Shown here: positions 21,953-23,845 of the stretch, one piece after another
Numbering within the stretch: the first letter of the stretch is position 1
Layout: every line of letters starts with the position of its first letter
Origin: a virus
Virus record (IMG/VR): IMGVR_UViG_3300013115_000102
Location: 1 to 23,845 of that record
Strand: one strand, 5' to 3'
DNA: 23,845 nt
Translations under genes and position numbers: made by a program
The notes under the pieces: model-generated
The model's input: only the letters and a program-made list of their open reading frames with translations
Told to the model about the DNA's origin: nothing
Databases searched by the model: none

Positions 21953-22395
21953 ATCTTAATTTCTTTTCTAATTTCTTTTAATAACTCCGGTTTTATTACT
22001 ATCTCACGAAACAAATTGACGTTGTTTTTAGTCAATCCAAATATTCGTTCCCCGTATCGATCAATTAGCCATTTTGTTTTGCGATCCGTTGCGTTTATTT
22101 TGAACTGTTTATCGTCTATAATAACTTCGAATGATTTGTAAAAATCGCCCTCCAGTCTTAAGGTAACCCTATCCGATGGTTGGTTTAATGCTTTTTTCAA
22201 TCGTTTATAAGGGTTTGAGTATTGCCCCAAACTTTGACCGTCCGAACCGATCCCCTTATCAAACAACTGCTTTCTAGTGTTTAACTCAATTATTTCGTTT
22301 GAGTTTTCCTCAACAATCGATTTTACAACATCAACAACGAAGTCGTTTTTAACTCTTTGCATTGTCTTTTTTAATCCCGCAAAAGGTAAAGCCAT
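21949..22395 (-). CDS. Neck / head-tail joining protein, HK97 gp10-like candidate (148 aa)
   Basis: The helical N-terminus (VKNDFVVDVVKSIVEENSNEII) is followed by LNTRKQLFDKGIGSDGQSLGQY, then VTLRLEGDFYKSFEVIIDD and DRYGERIFGLTKNNV. This QLFdkGigsdG...Y pattern and the GDFYxSF segment occur in a widespread set of Bacteroidetes phage connector-region proteins that sit where HK97 gp10-like neck proteins do. The gene overlaps the next one by 4 bp (ATGA type). The role in joining head and tail is inferred from position and fold pattern. Confidence 0.6.
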   Translation of the reverse strand: MALPFAGLKKTMQRVKNDFVVDVVKSIVEENSNEIIELNTRKQLFDKGIGSDGQSLGQYSNPYKRLKKALNQPSDRVTLRLEGDFYKSFEVIIDDKQFKINATDRKTKWLIDRYGERIFGLTKNNVNLFREIVIKPELLKEIRKEIKI

Positions 22396-23547
22396 TTAAA
22401 CCGATCTTTTTCTAACTCCGTATTTCTTATTACATGGTAAACAAGGCGAATCGATCATGCTAAAATCAAAGTCGGCCGCTTTTACTGCGTCGCTTAATCT
22501 TTGCGATAATCCTTTCTCGAAAGTTTCTTTATCCCCTTCTAAATCTCTAATTATCATATCACGCGATACGTTAGACAATCTATTTAAACGCATTGAATGT
22601 TTCATATCGTTTAGAATATCAACCGCCACTTGTTTTCCGATTAAATCAGCTAACACGAATTTTTGATCGCAAAGATATTTTGATATGTCACATTTAACCG
22701 TAACACCAAAGTTTAACCCAAAATTGTTTGACGGATTATATTGTCTGTCTGTATAGTCGAACATATCCGTTCCGTTTAAATCACTACTAGAAACCTCAAT
22801 CGGTACAATTCTAACAAAGTCTAAACGTCTCGACCAAACCTTCATTGCGTTTGCTCCACCGCTACACGTATTACATGGACCCTTATACCAATTGAAATCC
22901 TTTTTTATAGCTTGTCCAGTTATATCATCCTGGTAATATCCTATGTAAAACAACCCCCCCGAATCATACTCGTTGTTTAAATACGATAAATCGATAACCT
23001 CCGACAATGTCAACCACTCCATCGAGTTGCCTTTAGTTGTCGTTCCTGATACTGTTTGAATCGGTTCTAACTGTGAAGTATGATAAATGTAAATTGGTAA
23101 GTTTGTTTGTGGTTGTGAGAATTGTAACCCGATTTTATCTATCGTTACTTTAACGCCGTAACTCTGTTTTAACTCAATCTCAACACCTACAAATGACCCA
23201 TCCGATACGATTGTATCTTGAAACCTTCCAATTCCATCGAAAAGCCTCGAACTATTCAACAACGTTTTAGTCGATTCGTTTAGTTTCTTTTCAATCGAAA
23301 CTTTTGTAACCGCTTTACTAATTCCCGACGCAACTTTTTCGTTTAAATAATCATTGATTGTTTTATCCTCCGGTGTTGTGTTCGTGATATTCTCAATTGT
23401 TAACAACGGATGAAAGTCGTTATAAATTAATCCCGAATCGCTTTGTAATAAATTCGGATCGGTGATTTGTGGAACGTCAGGATTCGCATCGTTTCGCCAT
23501 CCTAAAAGCGAAACCATACAACTTTGAATAGTACTTGGATCAAACAT
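22396..23547 (-). CDS. Cys-rich structural protein of the connector region (383 aa)
   Basis: Starts MFDPSTIQSCMVSLLGWRND and PLLTIENI, a beginning I associate with structural proteins of other flavophages. It has several Cys pairs: CNTCSGG, CDISKYLCDQ and the C-terminal SPCLPCNKKYG. The middle is beta-rich (VGVEIELKQSYGVKVTIDKIGLQF) and the C-terminal 100 residues are helical. The Cys pairs may bind metal or form bonds in the virion. A TATATTTG box (23564-23571) lies 16 bp before the ATG. I cannot say whether it is a capsid, connector or tail protein. Confidence 0.6.
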   Translation of the reverse strand: MFDPSTIQSCMVSLLGWRNDANPDVPQITDPNLLQSDSGLIYNDFHPLLTIENITNTTPEDKTINDYLNEKVASGISKAVTKVSIEKKLNESTKTLLNSSRLFDGIGRFQDTIVSDGSFVGVEIELKQSYGVKVTIDKIGLQFSQPQTNLPIYIYHTSQLEPIQTVSGTTTKGNSMEWLTLSEVIDLSYLNNEYDSGGLFYIGYYQDDITGQAIKKDFNWYKGPCNTCSGGANAMKVWSRRLDFVRIVPIEVSSSDLNGTDMFDYTDRQYNPSNNFGLNFGVTVKCDISKYLCDQKFVLADLIGKQVAVDILNDMKHSMRLNRLSNVSRDMIIRDLEGDKETFEKGLSQRLSDAVKAADFDFSMIDSPCLPCNKKYGVRKRSV

Positions 23548-23563
23548 AAAAAATCGATTTACT

Positions 23564-23571
23564 CAAATATA
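23564..23571 (-). promoter_or_regulatory. Possible -7 box TATATTTG upstream of the structural gene
   Basis: The minus strand reads TATATTTG, an exact TAnnTTTG match, 16 bp before the ATG of the Cys-rich gene. The -33 TTG is 24 bp upstream, slightly too far, and the transcript leader would be only about 10 bases. In AT-rich DNA this may be chance. Confidence 0.25.
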
Positions 23572-23585
23572 CGAAAAACAAGCAA

Positions 23586-23810
23586 TTAAAAAGGACAATC
23601 AACCTTAACTGGTTTCCTTAAATGTTTTCTTAGTTTTTTATAGTTGTAGAACTTGCCTCTTATTGAATATCCTATCATTCCATTTTTATAAACTTGTTTT
23701 ATCTTTCGCCCTGTTTTAGAGTTAAAACAAAGTTTATCGTCAACCCAAACGTATTCAGGCGCAAAGTCTAATTCAAATTTTACCGTATAAGTTATTGATA
23801 TAGTTCTCAT
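23586..23810 (-). CDS. Small basic phage protein (74 aa)
   Basis: The protein has APEYVWVDDKLCFNSKTGRKIKQ, then IGYSIRGKFYNYKKLRKHLRKP and a final CPF. The NSKTGRxIKQ...GYxIxGKFYxxKxLRxHL pattern recurs in small Bacteroidetes phage proteins and recalls the short DNA-binding repeats (NUMOD type) of homing endonucleases, without a nuclease domain. It is strongly basic. The 35 bases beyond its ATG to the window end hold no clear signal. Function is unknown. Confidence 0.6.
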   Translation of the reverse strand: MRTISITYTVKFELDFAPEYVWVDDKLCFNSKTGRKIKQVYKNGMIGYSIRGKFYNYKKLRKHLRKPVKVDCPF

Positions 23811-23845
23811 TAAGTGGGTGTGAAGGTGTTATTACAAAGACGTTA

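Overview
This window looks like part of the genome of a tailed, siphovirus-like phage that infects a Flavobacteriia/Bacteroidetes host. The evidence is the AT-rich composition, the near absence of Shine-Dalgarno sites, TAnnTTTG-type promoter boxes, the Bacteroidetes-style primase-helicase, and the order tail chaperone, tape measure, tail tip, fibres, lysis, replication. Every gene I accept lies on the minus strand, so transcription runs from high to low coordinates. Terminase, portal, protease and capsid genes are absent and are presumably above 23845. I saw no integrase, CI-type repressor, tRNA or CRISPR.

Late block (23810 to 5230, read downward): a small basic protein; a Cys-rich structural protein; a neck-like protein; a tail-terminator-like protein; a small CxxC membrane protein; the tail assembly chaperone pair, with a clear -1 frameshift site (A AAA AAC at 20728-20734); a 1098-residue tape measure protein; a 591-residue tail-tip protein; a small helical protein; an 820-residue tail protein; and fibre/adhesion proteins, including one with an Ig-like and a LamG-like domain. 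These are followed by membrane proteins (holin candidates), a STAS-like protein, an M15 peptidase endolysin and a one-span membrane protein. The block ends at a hairpin terminator with a UUCG tetraloop (5164-5183).

Early/middle block (5061 to 1): three small genes, one of them a possible Cro-size HTH protein; a conserved protein that may be a ssDNA-binding or annealing partner; a YqaJ/lambda-type exonuclease; a 49-residue zinc-ribbon ORF; a DnaA domain IV protein without an AAA+ module but with a C-terminal zinc finger; and a VirE-N/SF3 primase-helicase that runs off the left edge of the window.

Two 16-bp elements of the form TGAATAwwTTTGTTCA lie 53-54 bp upstream of the first gene of this block and of the recombination/replication genes. 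Each contains a TAnnTTTG box flanked by an inverted repeat. Five early genes also share the leader AAAACACAA(C/T) just before their ATG. Together these suggest a phage-specific transcription and translation programme for the replication genes. The best candidates for new biology are this promoter/leader system, the DnaA-IV/zinc-finger protein, the possible annealing partner of the exonuclease, and the TCGA-poor fibre island (8812-10645), which looks like an exchanged host-range module.
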